Shown piece after piece: positions 24,201 through 31,780 of a DNA stretch of 64,000 nucleotides. Both the position numbers and the translations under genes were made by a program. The DNA comes from Phytophthora colocasiae (taxonomy: Eukaryota; Oomycota; Peronosporomycetes; Peronosporales; Peronosporaceae), in the NCBI GenBank assembly GCA_018806915.1, contig JAGKQI010000103.1:992001-1056000 (forward strand), written 5' to 3'. How positions within the stretch are numbered: position 1 is the stretch's first letter; every line of letters starts with the position of its first letter. The notes under the pieces are model-generated. The model was not told where the DNA came from, did no database searches, and saw only the letters and a program-made list of their open reading frames with translations.

Positions 24201-26214
24201 GCACTTCTCCATCTTTCTTTCGTACAAGAACTACTGGAAATCCCCATCCGCCATTACCTTCCTCAATTACACCGGCCTTCAGCATCTTTTCCACATTTTC
24301 ATCAATGATGCTGTCATCCGTCTGTGCCTGGCGTCTTCGTTTGAGCATAATTGGTGAAGCTGTCCCTGTGTCAATGTGATGGTGAACATCTAACGTCGTT
24401 GCAGGTGGGCACTCACTAGTGTTCGTCATCAATGATCGGTAAGCCCGTAATAACTTCAAAACCAACTCTTTCGACTTCGGGTCATCGCTGCCAATATCCA
24501 CTTCGTTCTCATTCAGGAGTGGCGTCTCACAGTCTCCAAGTTCGCTCAGCCAGTTTTCTACTCGTTCCGTATCTAGTTGCCCATTCATCGTGAGGATCTC
24601 TACATCATCGTCAACGGGTATCCACGTTCCGAGCTGTTTCTTGTTTGGAATCTTCGCGGACTTGGCATTCGTATTGATAGCGAGTATCCACGCCCTTCCA
24701 TTTCTCGCGGTTGTCACCGTCGCGGCTAACAGTACCGATCCAATGTGCTTCGTCGGTAGGAACACACCTCGTTCACCATTCTCGGCAGGAACGGCTACCT
24801 CCACTGGCATCACCGTATTTCCAGCGATCTCCGTGCGACTAATCATCCTTACTGTTGCAACTCTACCGGCTCCGTCGCCATCATGAGTTTTGAACTGTCG
24901 CTGGAAGTCCATAGTTGCTCCTCGTGCTTGCATGAAATCCACTCCCAGTAGGAATTCGTTTCCACAGCCAGCAATAATGCATGCATCGGTCGTTAATTCT
25001 TCGTCGAACACCGTTTTGAAGGTAAACCGCCACACACCAATATCATCGAGCAGAAATCCTCCAATGCCTTCTACGTAATCGACGGGAGCTTCGTTAGATA
25101 CTCGATCGCCGTACTTCATCCAGTCGGTGCCTGCCACGGTGTATCGCGCACCACTATCGAGCTTCACTTGCCGTATTTCGCCATCTACGTTCATTAAAGC
25201 CGTCGGCAGTCCATCGTCGGCTCCCACATATTCCACCAGGTCTTCACGCCGTTCACTAGTAGGTGCTTGTGCTGACTGTCGTTGTTTCACTAGGCTTACA
25301 CGTGCAGTGTCCCGAGCTCGCACGTTTCTTTCTGTGAGATATTCGCCTTCCAGTTGCCGTCGTTGTTTGCGTAATTCGAACGCTTCCCATGCTGCATTTG
25401 CTTCTTCACGCCTCTTACTGCTTAGTGCCGCTGCTGCAACTGTTCGTTCGGCTTCGGCTTCTTGTTTATCGCATCGTTGCCGAGCCAATCGTGCCTTCGC
25501 TTTCCGTCGTTTAGCGATCTTCCTTGCGGATTTTCGTGCCTTCCGGAGACTAGCGACGTCCAGACCTTGCGCCGGATCATTCACTGCGCTAGTGACTTCC
25601 GTACTACCACTCGTCAACGACTGGCCACTCCTCATGTGTTCATTCTGTTCATCAGTACTGTTACTCGAGTTCACCTCCGTCGCCACGCTCGTATCTGGTG
25701 CCGTCACTACACCCATGTTAGTCTTCTCGTCATTTGGGTCACTCGTAACTCCGTCGCCATCAGAACGCTCTTTCGCGCCCCCTCCAGTTCTCCTTTTGTG
25801 CTCGCCCCCTCCAGTTCCGTCCTCACAAACGTTGCTGTTGGCGGTGTTGGCACTCCATTCTCGTTCTTCATCTTCACGATTGGCACGTAGGTATCGCACA
25901 GCTGCCATTGTCGGGCGCGTAGTCGACACATATCGGGCAGATCGCTCGACATCCTCTTCTGTCGCGTCCTTCAGTAGTTCGTTCGTCACTTTCTTGACCG
26001 GTGTCTTGTCATCCTCATTCAGTGTCGACCATTTTCGGGTCGTCTGGTCGCCCGTCAATTCATTGTTTGTCATCGTGCCATCATTCATCTTGCACTTCTT
26101 CCGTTCATGCTCCTCGTCATTCTTCGTTCGCTCGTCCATACACGACTCGGTGCTCGGTAGGCTTATGGTGTCCGTGATTGCGGTCGTCGTTGCTTTCCTG
26201 TTCACGTCTGCCAC
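21298..26214 (-). CDS. Pol polyprotein: protease, RT, RNase H and integrase (interrupted)
   Basis: A 1,638-codon open frame. The aspartic protease motif LDSGA lies near residue 355, with a LGVDFM flap-side block. Reverse transcriptase follows with VDYRALN, MPFGLTNAPSTFQRLM and the catalytic YLDD. RNase H has TDAS and ITDHAALKWL. A Thr/Ala-rich, low-complexity linker of about 350 residues comes next. Integrase has the zinc-binding H..H..C..C region (YWWPKLRDEVRRWVLGCQECG) and the first two catalytic Asp residues (ALDVAG, LTDGAPE). The frame ends at TAA 21298-21300, just before the third catalytic residue. The first in-frame start codon is GTG at 26214, but the frame stays open further upstream, overlapping the zinc-knuckle ORF in a -1 relation. 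Pol is therefore probably made by frameshifting. Confidence 0.92.
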   Translation of the reverse strand: MADVNRKATTTAITDTISLPSTESCMDERTKNDEEHERKKCKMNDGTMTNNELTGDQTTRKWSTLNEDDKTPVKKVTNELLKDATEEDVERSARYVSTTRPTMAAVRYLRANREDEEREWSANTANSNVCEDGTGGGEHKRRTGGGAKERSDGDGVTSDPNDEKTNMGVVTAPDTSVATEVNSSNSTDEQNEHMRSGQSLTSGSTEVTSAVNDPAQGLDVASLRKARKSARKIAKRRKAKARLARQRCDKQEAEAERTVAAAALSSKRREEANAAWEAFELRKQRRQLEGEYLTERNVRARDTARVSLVKQRQSAQAPTSERREDLVEYVGADDGLPTALMNVDGEIRQVKLDSGARYTVAGTDWMKYGDRVSNEAPVDYVEGIGGFLLDDIGVWRFTFKTVFDEELTTDACIIAGCGNEFLLGVDFMQARGATMDFQRQFKTHDGDGAGRVATVRMISRTEIAGNTVMPVEVAVPAENGERGVFLPTKHIGSVLLAATVTTARNGRAWILAINTNAKSAKIPNKKQLGTWIPVDDDVEILTMNGQLDTERVENWLSELGDCETPLLNENEVDIGSDDPKSKELVLKLLRAYRSLMTNTSECPPATTLDVHHHIDTGTASPIMLKRRRQAQTDDSIIDENVEKMLKAGVIEEGNGGWGFPVVLVRKKDGEVRFCVDYRALNKITKKDVYPLPRIDETLEALGGALLFTTLDLRAGYWQILVAPEDRDKTAFTTKRGLYRFVRMPFGLTNAPSTFQRLMNGVLRGLTWSTCLVYLDDIVVFTRGGIERHIVELAAVLERLERAGLTLKLKKCKFATQTMEYLGHELSSDGVRPLDRLVSAVRDFPTPSDAVEAKRFAHLAGYYRRFVSGFGTIMAPITKLLRKSVAWEWGDAQKTAFERVKDILTAKPLLIYPDFRLPFRVVTDASKVGLGACLMQDQGEGWQPVAFASKVNSETEGKYGITELECFAVVWAIKLFRPYLYGRKFEIITDHAALKWLMTSPHLTGKLHRWALTLQEFDFEVHYRPGPTNVVADALSRAPVAATVRAAIGRQRRARREKPSRTTQRTVMNTGEVTRMEVATHDEHTTGALEPVTNDQSKEASTPDEEVSAVIEQLVSTIVDATVEPPGSTEPKRNEERRRRAGRPTGKRPAKSATNNAERPMTRGEKRRREQAAIKESLVSDEGEPDARKPGDGNDATTIRTDEVAVTMIPAPGPTTTMVTSAVRPATKRALMTGVAEVTERATVGSAATDTTAPAPLAVSTVTSRSATTTRTSETPSATTGTTPATEPTANRAIAATTSDSTNRKRKQRKTVTWADGMSSGGDKSGEVRTDPKTSTKATRSGIARDDGRMTRESGEGVSDSPRPATDDDARSYELDAVRRNPIEDETDDTLQPRARPSSGDSHRERDVAAVRRQRMKEPTLQLTDAEIMDEQSKSKMVQQMLRAGTFHGRAISKVFGLVVIEAPNQRRIVLPPALWATVFKECHDSVWSGHLRAAHTYARIAQQYWWPKLRDEVRRWVLGCQECGSRKARPREVVPPLRSIRGGDVGDRWALDVAGPLPATDGGERYVIAAVEYVTRYAVAIAVKDHAAENIAEFLMKQVVLRFGPFREILTDGAPELVGKVIEELVILLQAQQIKPVT

Positions 26215-26255
26215 TTGCTGGGGATCCCGGGCATTTCTCGGACATCGTACTCCCC

Positions 26256-26690
26256 CTACGACGTCCCGTTCCCGTTTTCCGCTGACTTTAGTGCCTCCTT
26301 CCGCTTAGCCATGTACTCGTCATTCCTGGCCTTGGCTTTGGGGTCTGGACAGTCTCGCGCCATGTGCCCATGCTTGCTACACGCATAACACTTTGGTCCG
26401 ACGGTGCAGTATGCAGCCCAATGACCGCTCTGCCCACAGATCCGACAACTGGTCTCGCTCGGTGGCGACTTCTTCGAGGTTCGTTGTTTCTGGCCTTCTT
26501 CTGCTAACACTTGCCGTACTGCCGCCTTCAACTTCTTCTGGGGCTTCGCATCTCCTTCTTCGTCACTAGAATGCACTGTACGCTTCGGTTTTGCTTTCTT
26601 CCGGGACTTCGGTTCGTATTCATCTTCTGGTGTCGGTGGCGCGCCGTTGCTTAGTGGCTTTACGATTTTGTACGCCTCGTTCGTCGTCAT
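26256..26690 (-). CDS. Gag nucleocapsid-like ORF with two CCHC zinc knuckles
   Basis: A 144-codon ORF in the +1 frame relative to the main gag ORF, overlapping its 3' end by 71 bp. It carries two retroviral-type zinc knuckles (CRICGQSGHWAAYC and CYACSKHGHMARDC) that bind template RNA, in a Lys-rich context. In related elements the knuckles are the end of Gag. Here they sit in a separate frame, which means either a real frameshift/reinitiation strategy or an indel in this copy. Confidence 0.85.
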   Translation of the reverse strand: MTTNEAYKIVKPLSNGAPPTPEDEYEPKSRKKAKPKRTVHSSDEEGDAKPQKKLKAAVRQVLAEEGQKQRTSKKSPPSETSCRICGQSGHWAAYCTVGPKCYACSKHGHMARDCPDPKAKARNDEYMAKRKEALKSAENGNGTS

Positions 26691-28689
26691 CCGACGAGTC
26701 CACTTCTCGTCGCTCTCGTTGTCTTCGTTCCTTGCGCCGGCCGTCCGCTTTCCTCGCCTTCGTTCGCTTCTGAGGCGTCGGCTCCGCCCAGTACCTCGAA
26801 TTCCACTTTCTTCCTGCGGGTAACTCGTATTTCCCAGTTATGATGTTCCACGCCCCCTTTGGATTCGTGTAGAGGACGAGACCATCCGGATCCACGGCTG
26901 CATAATTTTTGATCCCTTCTGTCTCGCCGGATACCGGGACATACACACTACCCACACCTGGTAATGTCACTGATCTCACCGTGAGGCCGTCCGTAGCTGG
27001 TTCGGTCGTCGTCGAAGTAGCAGTTTGTCCAGCCGGTGCTAGTTCCGCAAGGTTTTCCATAGGGTCGTCGATCTCCGTCGCCTTTATCACTGCTTCTTCC
27101 AGATTCTCCGGTTCCTGTTGCTTCACCAACTGGCGTGTAGTTTTGTCCATGCCGCGGTAGAATTGTGTCATCAATACTCGCTCACTAACACGACTGCGTC
27201 CTGCTGCTTTCCTGAGAGCGGCGGCGTAATCAGCATGTGATTCCTTCGCACCTCTTGACCTGGTGTTCACTCGATATTCCGCTAGTGAGACATCCTCCTT
27301 CGGTCCATACCGCCGTAATAGAGCCTTCTTCAGATGTGTCCACGTACGTTGATTGTCCGTCAGTCTGCGATTGAAGTCTACCCACCAACTTGCGGCTTCG
27401 CCCATGAGCTTGTTTCCCAGGATAAAGTAAAGCGCGTGATCACTCCACTCTCCACGTCCTGACTCCTTAGCTCCCTGCAACGCTAAATCGATGCGGTCTG
27501 TCCAAGTGGATACCGTCGCTCCAGTCGTAGGGGTGAACGTTGGCAGTTCCAAATCCTTGACATTACCTCTTCGTCGCCCTCGTGCTTCATGACGCTCCTG
27601 GCGTCGTTCTCGTGGTGGTGATCTGCGGTGGTCTCGTCGTCTCCCTCCTCGCGGTTCTCGTTGCTCGTGACGTTCACGGCGTTGTCCCATTCGTGCATCT
27701 CTTTCTGATTCGCCAGTGGAACTGTCTTCAGAGCTGCTTCGTCGGCGTTGTCTCCGTCCTGCGTCGTGCCTTCCATTATCGTCAGAGTCACTTTCACTGC
27801 TGGAGGAGGATGGCTGCCCGTCACCTCCTGGTTGTTCTCGTCGTTGCCGTTCAGGTTGTCGTCTAGGAGGCGCTTCTCGCCGGCCTTGCGATCGCTCTCT
27901 TCGTTCCCGCCCTTGTGACCTACGTCGGTTCACTCGCCGTGCATCTTCGTCATAATCTCGCCGTACATTTTGCTGAAGGGGTCGATGCACCTGCCGATCA
28001 CGATCTTCGTTCTCTGCAGACTGCCTAGGTCCAGATTCACGCCTCAACCGTAGCTGCCGAACTTCTTCACGGAGCTCTTGAAGTGCTGTCGCTATGGTTT
28101 CCATTTCTGAGGGTGGATGTACGGGAACATCGTCATCAGGGTCATCCTCGGCTGCATGTGGCGCATTTCCTCGTACTGGCTCATCGTCATCGTGTGCATC
28201 GGCCACATCGTTAGCGGTTTCAGCGCCTGGAGCGGCATCCAGTCCAGCCACTCGTGACTGCTCGTCTCCCGGGTGCATCGGGAGTTCTCCCAGTACAGCG
28301 CTAATGAGTTCTTGTCCACTGCTAAATGTTGTCTGTCCGTCTCCCGAGGCGGCAGCTGTAGCCAAGAAGCGCTCTGCTTCCTCCCACTCCTTTCGTGCTT
28401 GGCTCCTGGTCATGACGGCTGACTCTTCTTCTTCTTCTGCGGGTACAGCACGTTTGTCTTCGTACTCATCAGGACTGATCGTCGCTTCGTCACTACTGTT
28501 CCGGTCGCCTACGGCACCTTCATTAATAGCCTCATCACGGCGTCGAGACTGTCCTCTTCTCGAGCTTTGCGATCGCGTCGCTTTCTTCCTCGTGACTCGT
28601 GTCCGTGCTGTCTCTCGCGTTTTAGTTGGCATCCTCGTGCGTTTCGGCTGACGTGAGACAATAAGAGAAGGCCCCTGTATGACCACCAT
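26620..28689 (-). CDS. Gag (capsid) ORF of the retrotransposon
   Basis: The first ATG at 28689 uses the last LTR base. A likelier start by composition is the ATG at 28632 (MPTKTRETARTRV). The first half is Arg/Glu/Asp-rich and disordered. The capsid-like part is coded around 27100-27550 and contains DRIDLALQGAKES, HALYFILGNKLMGEAASWW, LKKALLRRYGP and ESHADYAAALRKAAG, as in retrotransposon gag. It builds the virus-like particle that packages element RNA. Confidence 0.88.
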   Translation of the reverse strand: MVVIQGPSLIVSRQPKRTRMPTKTRETARTRVTRKKATRSQSSRRGQSRRRDEAINEGAVGDRNSSDEATISPDEYEDKRAVPAEEEEESAVMTRSQARKEWEEAERFLATAAASGDGQTTFSSGQELISAVLGELPMHPGDEQSRVAGLDAAPGAETANDVADAHDDDEPVRGNAPHAAEDDPDDDVPVHPPSEMETIATALQELREEVRQLRLRRESGPRQSAENEDRDRQVHRPLQQNVRRDYDEDARRVNRRRSQGRERRERSQGRREAPPRRQPERQRREQPGGDGQPSSSSSESDSDDNGRHDAGRRQRRRSSSEDSSTGESERDARMGQRRERHEQREPRGGRRRDHRRSPPRERRQERHEARGRRRGNVKDLELPTFTPTTGATVSTWTDRIDLALQGAKESGRGEWSDHALYFILGNKLMGEAASWWVDFNRRLTDNQRTWTHLKKALLRRYGPKEDVSLAEYRVNTRSRGAKESHADYAAALRKAAGRSRVSERVLMTQFYRGMDKTTRQLVKQQEPENLEEAVIKATEIDDPMENLAELAPAGQTATSTTTEPATDGLTVRSVTLPGVGSVYVPVSGETEGIKNYAAVDPDGLVLYTNPKGAWNIITGKYELPAGRKWNSRYWAEPTPQKRTKARKADGRRKERRQRERREVDSSDDDERGVQNRKATKQRRATDTRR
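28671..28688 (-). other. Candidate primer-binding site
   Basis: The 18 bases directly inside the 5' LTR read TGGTGGTCATACAGGGGC on the minus strand. They start with the TGG that pairs with a tRNA CCA end. The matching tRNA was not identified. Confidence 0.55.
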
Positions 28690-29620
28690 GTAACAGGTTT
28701 ATTCTCTCACTGCCAGTCAGTGGGTCGTCGCTCGTGTGCTGCGCTGGGTGGTGTGCCCAAGGATCGGGTGTCGAAGGACACTCTTCAACGTCAACTGGTC
28801 GTCTCCTGGCTCGGTTCACCGCGCCGGCTCGTTCGTCGTTCGTCAACGAAGAACTTGCCTACTTATATTAACGTATGTGAATATACACTACGCTCGTCTC
28901 TTTCGTTCGTCTCTTTCGTTCGTCTCTTTCGTTCGTGCCTGCGCTTTCAGACGTAAACGTATACAGCTTCCCTGGTTGTCCCTCAGTCCCGTGACACCTG
29001 CTTCGGGCCGTACCAATCGAACCGTTGTCCGCTATTGGCTGCCACAGACGCCACCGCCTGAGAACCCAACTAGTTCTACTGATCCGCCTGGTCGCTCAGC
29101 TATGCAGCAGCTCGCTCGCTACTGACTTCGTTCGTCGTTTAGAGCGGGTCCTCGGACTCCACTCGTGGTTGTCTCCACTTCGTTCGTCGTTTAGAGCGGT
29201 CCCGTTGGACGCCACTCGTTGTTGTCTCAACCTTCAGTAGCTCTTAGCCACTGGCTTCGTTCGTCGTTTGTAAGCAGTTCCCTCAGGTTCCACTTGTGGT
29301 TGTCTCCACCTTCAGCTACACTTCACTGGTCGTTCGTCGTTTGGAGTGGGTCTCGCGACTCCTTCCTACTTGGTCAATTCGCAACTGCTTCCCACCCGGT
29401 CGATTCGAGACTAACTGTCCAGTCCGCCATTGCGTTCGTCTGGCATCCCAGTCAGTCGTAGCTTCAACGTAGGCCTGTCTGCCTGCATGTTCGCGAGCGT
29501 CTCTCTCATTGGTGCTCCAGCGAGCCACTTCGAAGTCACTGGTAGGATTCTTCCATGCCTTGGCTGCTGTGGGACGGTAGATCCCAGATCCGCGCCCTTC
29601 TGCAAGTCAGGCATATTACA
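28689..29620 (-). repeat. 5' LTR of the Ty3/gypsy element
   Basis: This 932-bp copy differs from the left LTR at T29470 (C20144) and C29525 (T20199). It provides promoter and RNA start for the minus-strand element. It ends 57 bp from the 3' end of the selenocysteine tRNA gene. Confidence 0.95.
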
Positions 29621-29624
29621 GTTT
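29621..29624. repeat. Target-site duplication (right copy), GTTT
   Basis: Matches GTTT at 29... left side positions 19359-19362 and follows the right LTR directly. Confidence 0.7.
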
Positions 29625-29670
29625 GTTGGCATGTTCATTTGTCGTCGATATAAATTTTAGATGTTTTAGG

Positions 29671-29675
29671 AAAAA
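29671..29675 (-). terminator. Pol III terminator of tRNA-Sec
   Basis: Five T residues on the minus strand, two bases after the tRNA discriminator base: the usual RNA polymerase III stop signal. Confidence 0.75.
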
Positions 29676-29677
29676 GG

Positions 29678-29764
29678 CGCAAGCGAGGGAGAATCGAACT
29701 CCTGCCAAACGAATGGCCTACAGATTTGAAGTCTGCACTTAGCACCAGCCAAGATCACCCCTGC
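29678..29764 (-). tRNA. trnU: tRNA-Sec (anticodon TCA), selenocysteine
   Basis: An 87-nt gene on the minus strand, the length typical of eukaryotic tRNA-Sec. The 5' acceptor strand is GCAGGGGTG. The D-arm is the diagnostic long form: 6-bp stem CTTGGC/GCTAAG with loop TGGT. The anticodon stem-loop is GCAGA CTTCAAA TCTGT, with anticodon TCA at 29727-29729. There is a long variable arm with GCCA/TGGC stem, and a T-arm GGAG TTCGATT CTCC. The 3' acceptor strand is CTCGCTTGC with discriminator G, and no CCA is encoded. The acceptor helix has two mismatched pairs by eye (a G-G and a T-T). Five T residues follow as terminator. It reads UGA as selenocysteine with SBP2/EFSec, so the organism should make selenoproteins. 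Confidence 0.88.
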
Positions 29765-29784
29765 GAAAATTGTCGGTTGCACTG

Positions 29785-29789
29785 TTATA
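29785..29789 (-). promoter_or_regulatory. Upstream TATA box of tRNA-Sec
   Basis: TATAA on the minus strand, 21-25 bp before the first tRNA base. tRNA-Sec genes are known to use an external TATA box at about -30 in place of a normal A-box promoter. Confidence 0.55.
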
Positions 29790-30011
29790 CTACTACAATT
29801 GCCAAGTTCACAAACTGTCATTTGGAGTTCAAAACAAGTATCTCGGAAACGCACGCACCGAGTGTCGTGCTATGGGACGAGTGGAATTTCCGACCGCAAC
29901 GAGTTTTCGTTGCAAGTCCCCAGTATTTTGCAAAGCAACGAGCTGAACATGAGCACAGATTTTTCTCCAACTGCCCCATCGAGACTGCAGCAAAGACTTC
30001 CTGGTGTGTTT

Positions 30012-30029
30012 GTCATTCGGCTTTTTGCG
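30012..30029 (+). promoter_or_regulatory. Oomycete Inr-like element before the secreted-protein gene
   Basis: TCATTCGGCTTTTTG resembles the oomycete initiator plus flanking region consensus (TCATTYYNCAWTTT) with a few mismatches. It lies about 55-70 bp before the ATG at 30082. Confidence 0.4.
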
Positions 30030-30081
30030 CTTTCGTGAATACCCGTCCAAGAGTTCTGCAACTTGAGTAACTTCTGCCACC

Positions 30082-30456
30082 ATGATCAAGCGTGTCGCCG
30101 TCCTTCTGTTGGTGGTTCTGGTCGCTATGCTGAGCTGTGCTCACGCCGATGACACCCCTGTCGCCCCGGTTGAAGAACGTCCTCCAACGGAGCAGACCCC
30201 GCCCGGCGTGACACTTCTTGGAGACCGCGAACCTGTTCCGGCTAACCAGGAGCAACTGGAGCAATTCATCGGAGGTGGAGGTGGCTTCATCCCGACTGGA
30301 GGAATCACCTACCGCTGGCGCTACACATACCCTTGGCGTGGTGGATTCCGCTATGGTTGGCGCTACCCAATTGGCTACTGGAACACGTTCGGCCGCTCGA
30401 TCTACGGCTCGAGCTGCTTTTTCGGACGTCCGTTTGGAGGTTTTTACTACTGTTAA
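30082..30456 (+). CDS. Small secreted Gly/Trp/Tyr-rich protein
   Basis: A 124-residue protein. Residues 1-22 form a clear signal peptide (MIKRVAVLLLVVLVAML, then SCAHA, likely cut before DDTP). A Pro/Glu-rich stretch follows. The C-terminal half is rich in Gly, Tyr, Trp and Arg (YRWRYTYPWRGGFRYGWRY) and ends with two Cys. No RXLR or LxLFLAK motif is present, so it does not look like a classical cytoplasmic effector. Composition suggests a structural cell-wall or extracellular protein. The ATG has a CCACC context. It is divergent from the tRNA-Sec gene, with 317 bp between them. Confidence 0.75.
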   Translation: MIKRVAVLLLVVLVAMLSCAHADDTPVAPVEERPPTEQTPPGVTLLGDREPVPANQEQLEQFIGGGGGFIPTGGITYRWRYTYPWRGGFRYGWRYPIGYWNTFGRSIYGSSCFFGRPFGGFYYC

Positions 30457-30887
30457 GTAGCGGGTACTTCTCGACTGCAGCCAACGCTAAAACATGGCAA
30501 TGGAACCGTGAGCAAGGCGAAGTGAGAGAACGAGTAACGGAGAGGGGGGAAAGAGAGGCGCTGGAGTTTCTCTCAACATTTAACGAGTTTTTAGTGGCGT
30601 TTATTAGGAAGGAAAGATAACTTGCAGCAGGTTAGTAGCGAATGCTTGCAAGCTAACATGAATGGTTATCACTCGAGAGTATCGCTCCGTAGACGAATGT
30701 TGCCATATCGCGTCATCATGGATCCTTCTCAGCCAATCAAGCCTCTTCGTTCCGCCAGTCACGCAATTTGTCCAATCACCGAGAGTCCCGCCAAAATCGT
30801 AGCTCCCTCCATCTGATGTCAGCCAGAGTCTCCTCATTCCTACATCTTCATCCAAGTGCATACGCATATTTGACGCAACACACAGCA
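30457..30887. other. Intergenic, no feature seen
   Basis: This holds the 3' region of the secreted-protein gene and the promoter of the thioredoxin-like gene. Short ORFs on both strands overlap one another and have no coding character. Confidence 0.5.
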
Positions 30888-31340
30888 ATGGAGGCCCTTC
30901 TAGAGAACGAATTGCTGCTCAAGAGCGGTGAGGTGGTGCCCACGTCTCAGGCGCTGGCTGGCAAGAAGGTCATCGGTCTCTACTTCAGCGGCCACTACTG
31001 TCCGCCGTGCCGCAAGTTCACGCCGCTGCTGGACGTGGTCTACAACGACATCAAGGAGGCTGGCCATGAGGACTTCGAGATTGTCTTCGTGTCCTCAGAC
31101 AAGGAGGAGGCCAAGTTCACTGAGTACTACGAAGAAATGTCGTGGATCGCTCTGCCCTACGCTCGTCGCGACCTCAAACTCCAGCTGTGCGAGAAGTTCG
31201 GCGTCAAGACTGTTCCCACGCTCATTTTCTTCAACGAAAAGGGCGAGATGATCGAGCGTGAGGGACGCTACTTTATCACGGACCACTCGGACGATATCGA
31301 TGCCATTCTCGCCCACCTTCGTCAGGATAAGAAGGAGTAG
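30888..31340 (+). CDS. Thioredoxin-fold protein, nucleoredoxin/tryparedoxin-like
   Basis: A single exon of 150 residues. The redox motif is CPPC in GLYFSGHYCPPCRKFTP, the form typical of nucleoredoxin and tryparedoxin rather than the CGPC of thioredoxin. FEIVFVSSDKEEAKFTEYYEEM and the cis-Pro strand VKTVPTLIFF follow, and the protein ends with an acidic/basic helix. Such proteins reduce disulfides in the cytosol. The start at 30888 (MEALLENELLLKSGE) fits the family; an in-frame ATG 40 codons upstream gives a His/Ser-rich stretch that looks like 5' UTR. Confidence 0.88.
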   Translation: MEALLENELLLKSGEVVPTSQALAGKKVIGLYFSGHYCPPCRKFTPLLDVVYNDIKEAGHEDFEIVFVSSDKEEAKFTEYYEEMSWIALPYARRDLKLQLCEKFGVKTVPTLIFFNEKGEMIEREGRYFITDHSDDIDAILAHLRQDKKE

Positions 31341-31780
31341 AGAACAAAAGACCATTAAAGTCTAGTAACTCTTCACTTTTTTTTAGAATTTTACTGTGAA
31401 CCTTTTGCAATCTACACTTCTTGTTATCTCGCTGCTGTTGACCATACTGAAGAGCTGGAGGTGAATCTCAGTGAGACCATGAAGAACGAAACACACTCGT
31501 GAACATGAAAGCGCAACTTCTCTTTATAACAAAACCAATATTCAAAATACTTTCAGCGCGGACGTGGCTGACGAACGCCCGCAATGGAAAAGCCCCACTA
31601 CGAAGTCTCGAGTGGGTCGTACGGGGTGAAGATCTCGACGCGTGAGCATCTCCTTTCCAAACTGCATCCTCGTCTGCAGATATGACCATCTCGAGCCGTA
31701 GGATCCGCGCTTTGCCACCATTACATGCTGTCCGTGCGGCTCAAAACTGGAATATTTAACACCAACGGGGAGGACGAGGC
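31341..31780. other. Convergent 3' regions, no gene seen
   Basis: 440 bp lie between the stops of the thioredoxin-like gene (+) and the myosin gene (-). It contains an ATT-rich patch and a T8 run near 31379, and no supported ORF. Confidence 0.5.

Larger units (their letters stand above)
19363..29620 (-). mobile_element. Ty3/gypsy-type LTR retrotransposon, near-complete, recently inserted
   Basis: This 10,258-bp element lies on the minus strand. It has two 932-bp LTRs with TG..CA ends, flanked by GTTT at 19359-19362 and 29621-29624. From the 5' LTR (right) it reads: primer-binding site, gag ORF, zinc-knuckle ORF, then pol with protease, reverse transcriptase, RNase H and integrase in Ty3/gypsy order, a purine-rich tract and the 3' LTR. 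I saw only two differences between the LTRs (20144/29470 and 20199/29525), so the insertion is young. Pol has one in-frame TAA at 21298-21300, and gag changes frame near 26690. This copy is probably defective on its own but could be mobilised by intact relatives. Confidence 0.95.

Noticed and set aside
25127..26308. Plus-strand ORF of 393 codons
   Set aside because: Antisense to the N-terminal part of pol, Ser/Arg/Val-rich, no domain; a shadow of the real minus-strand frame.
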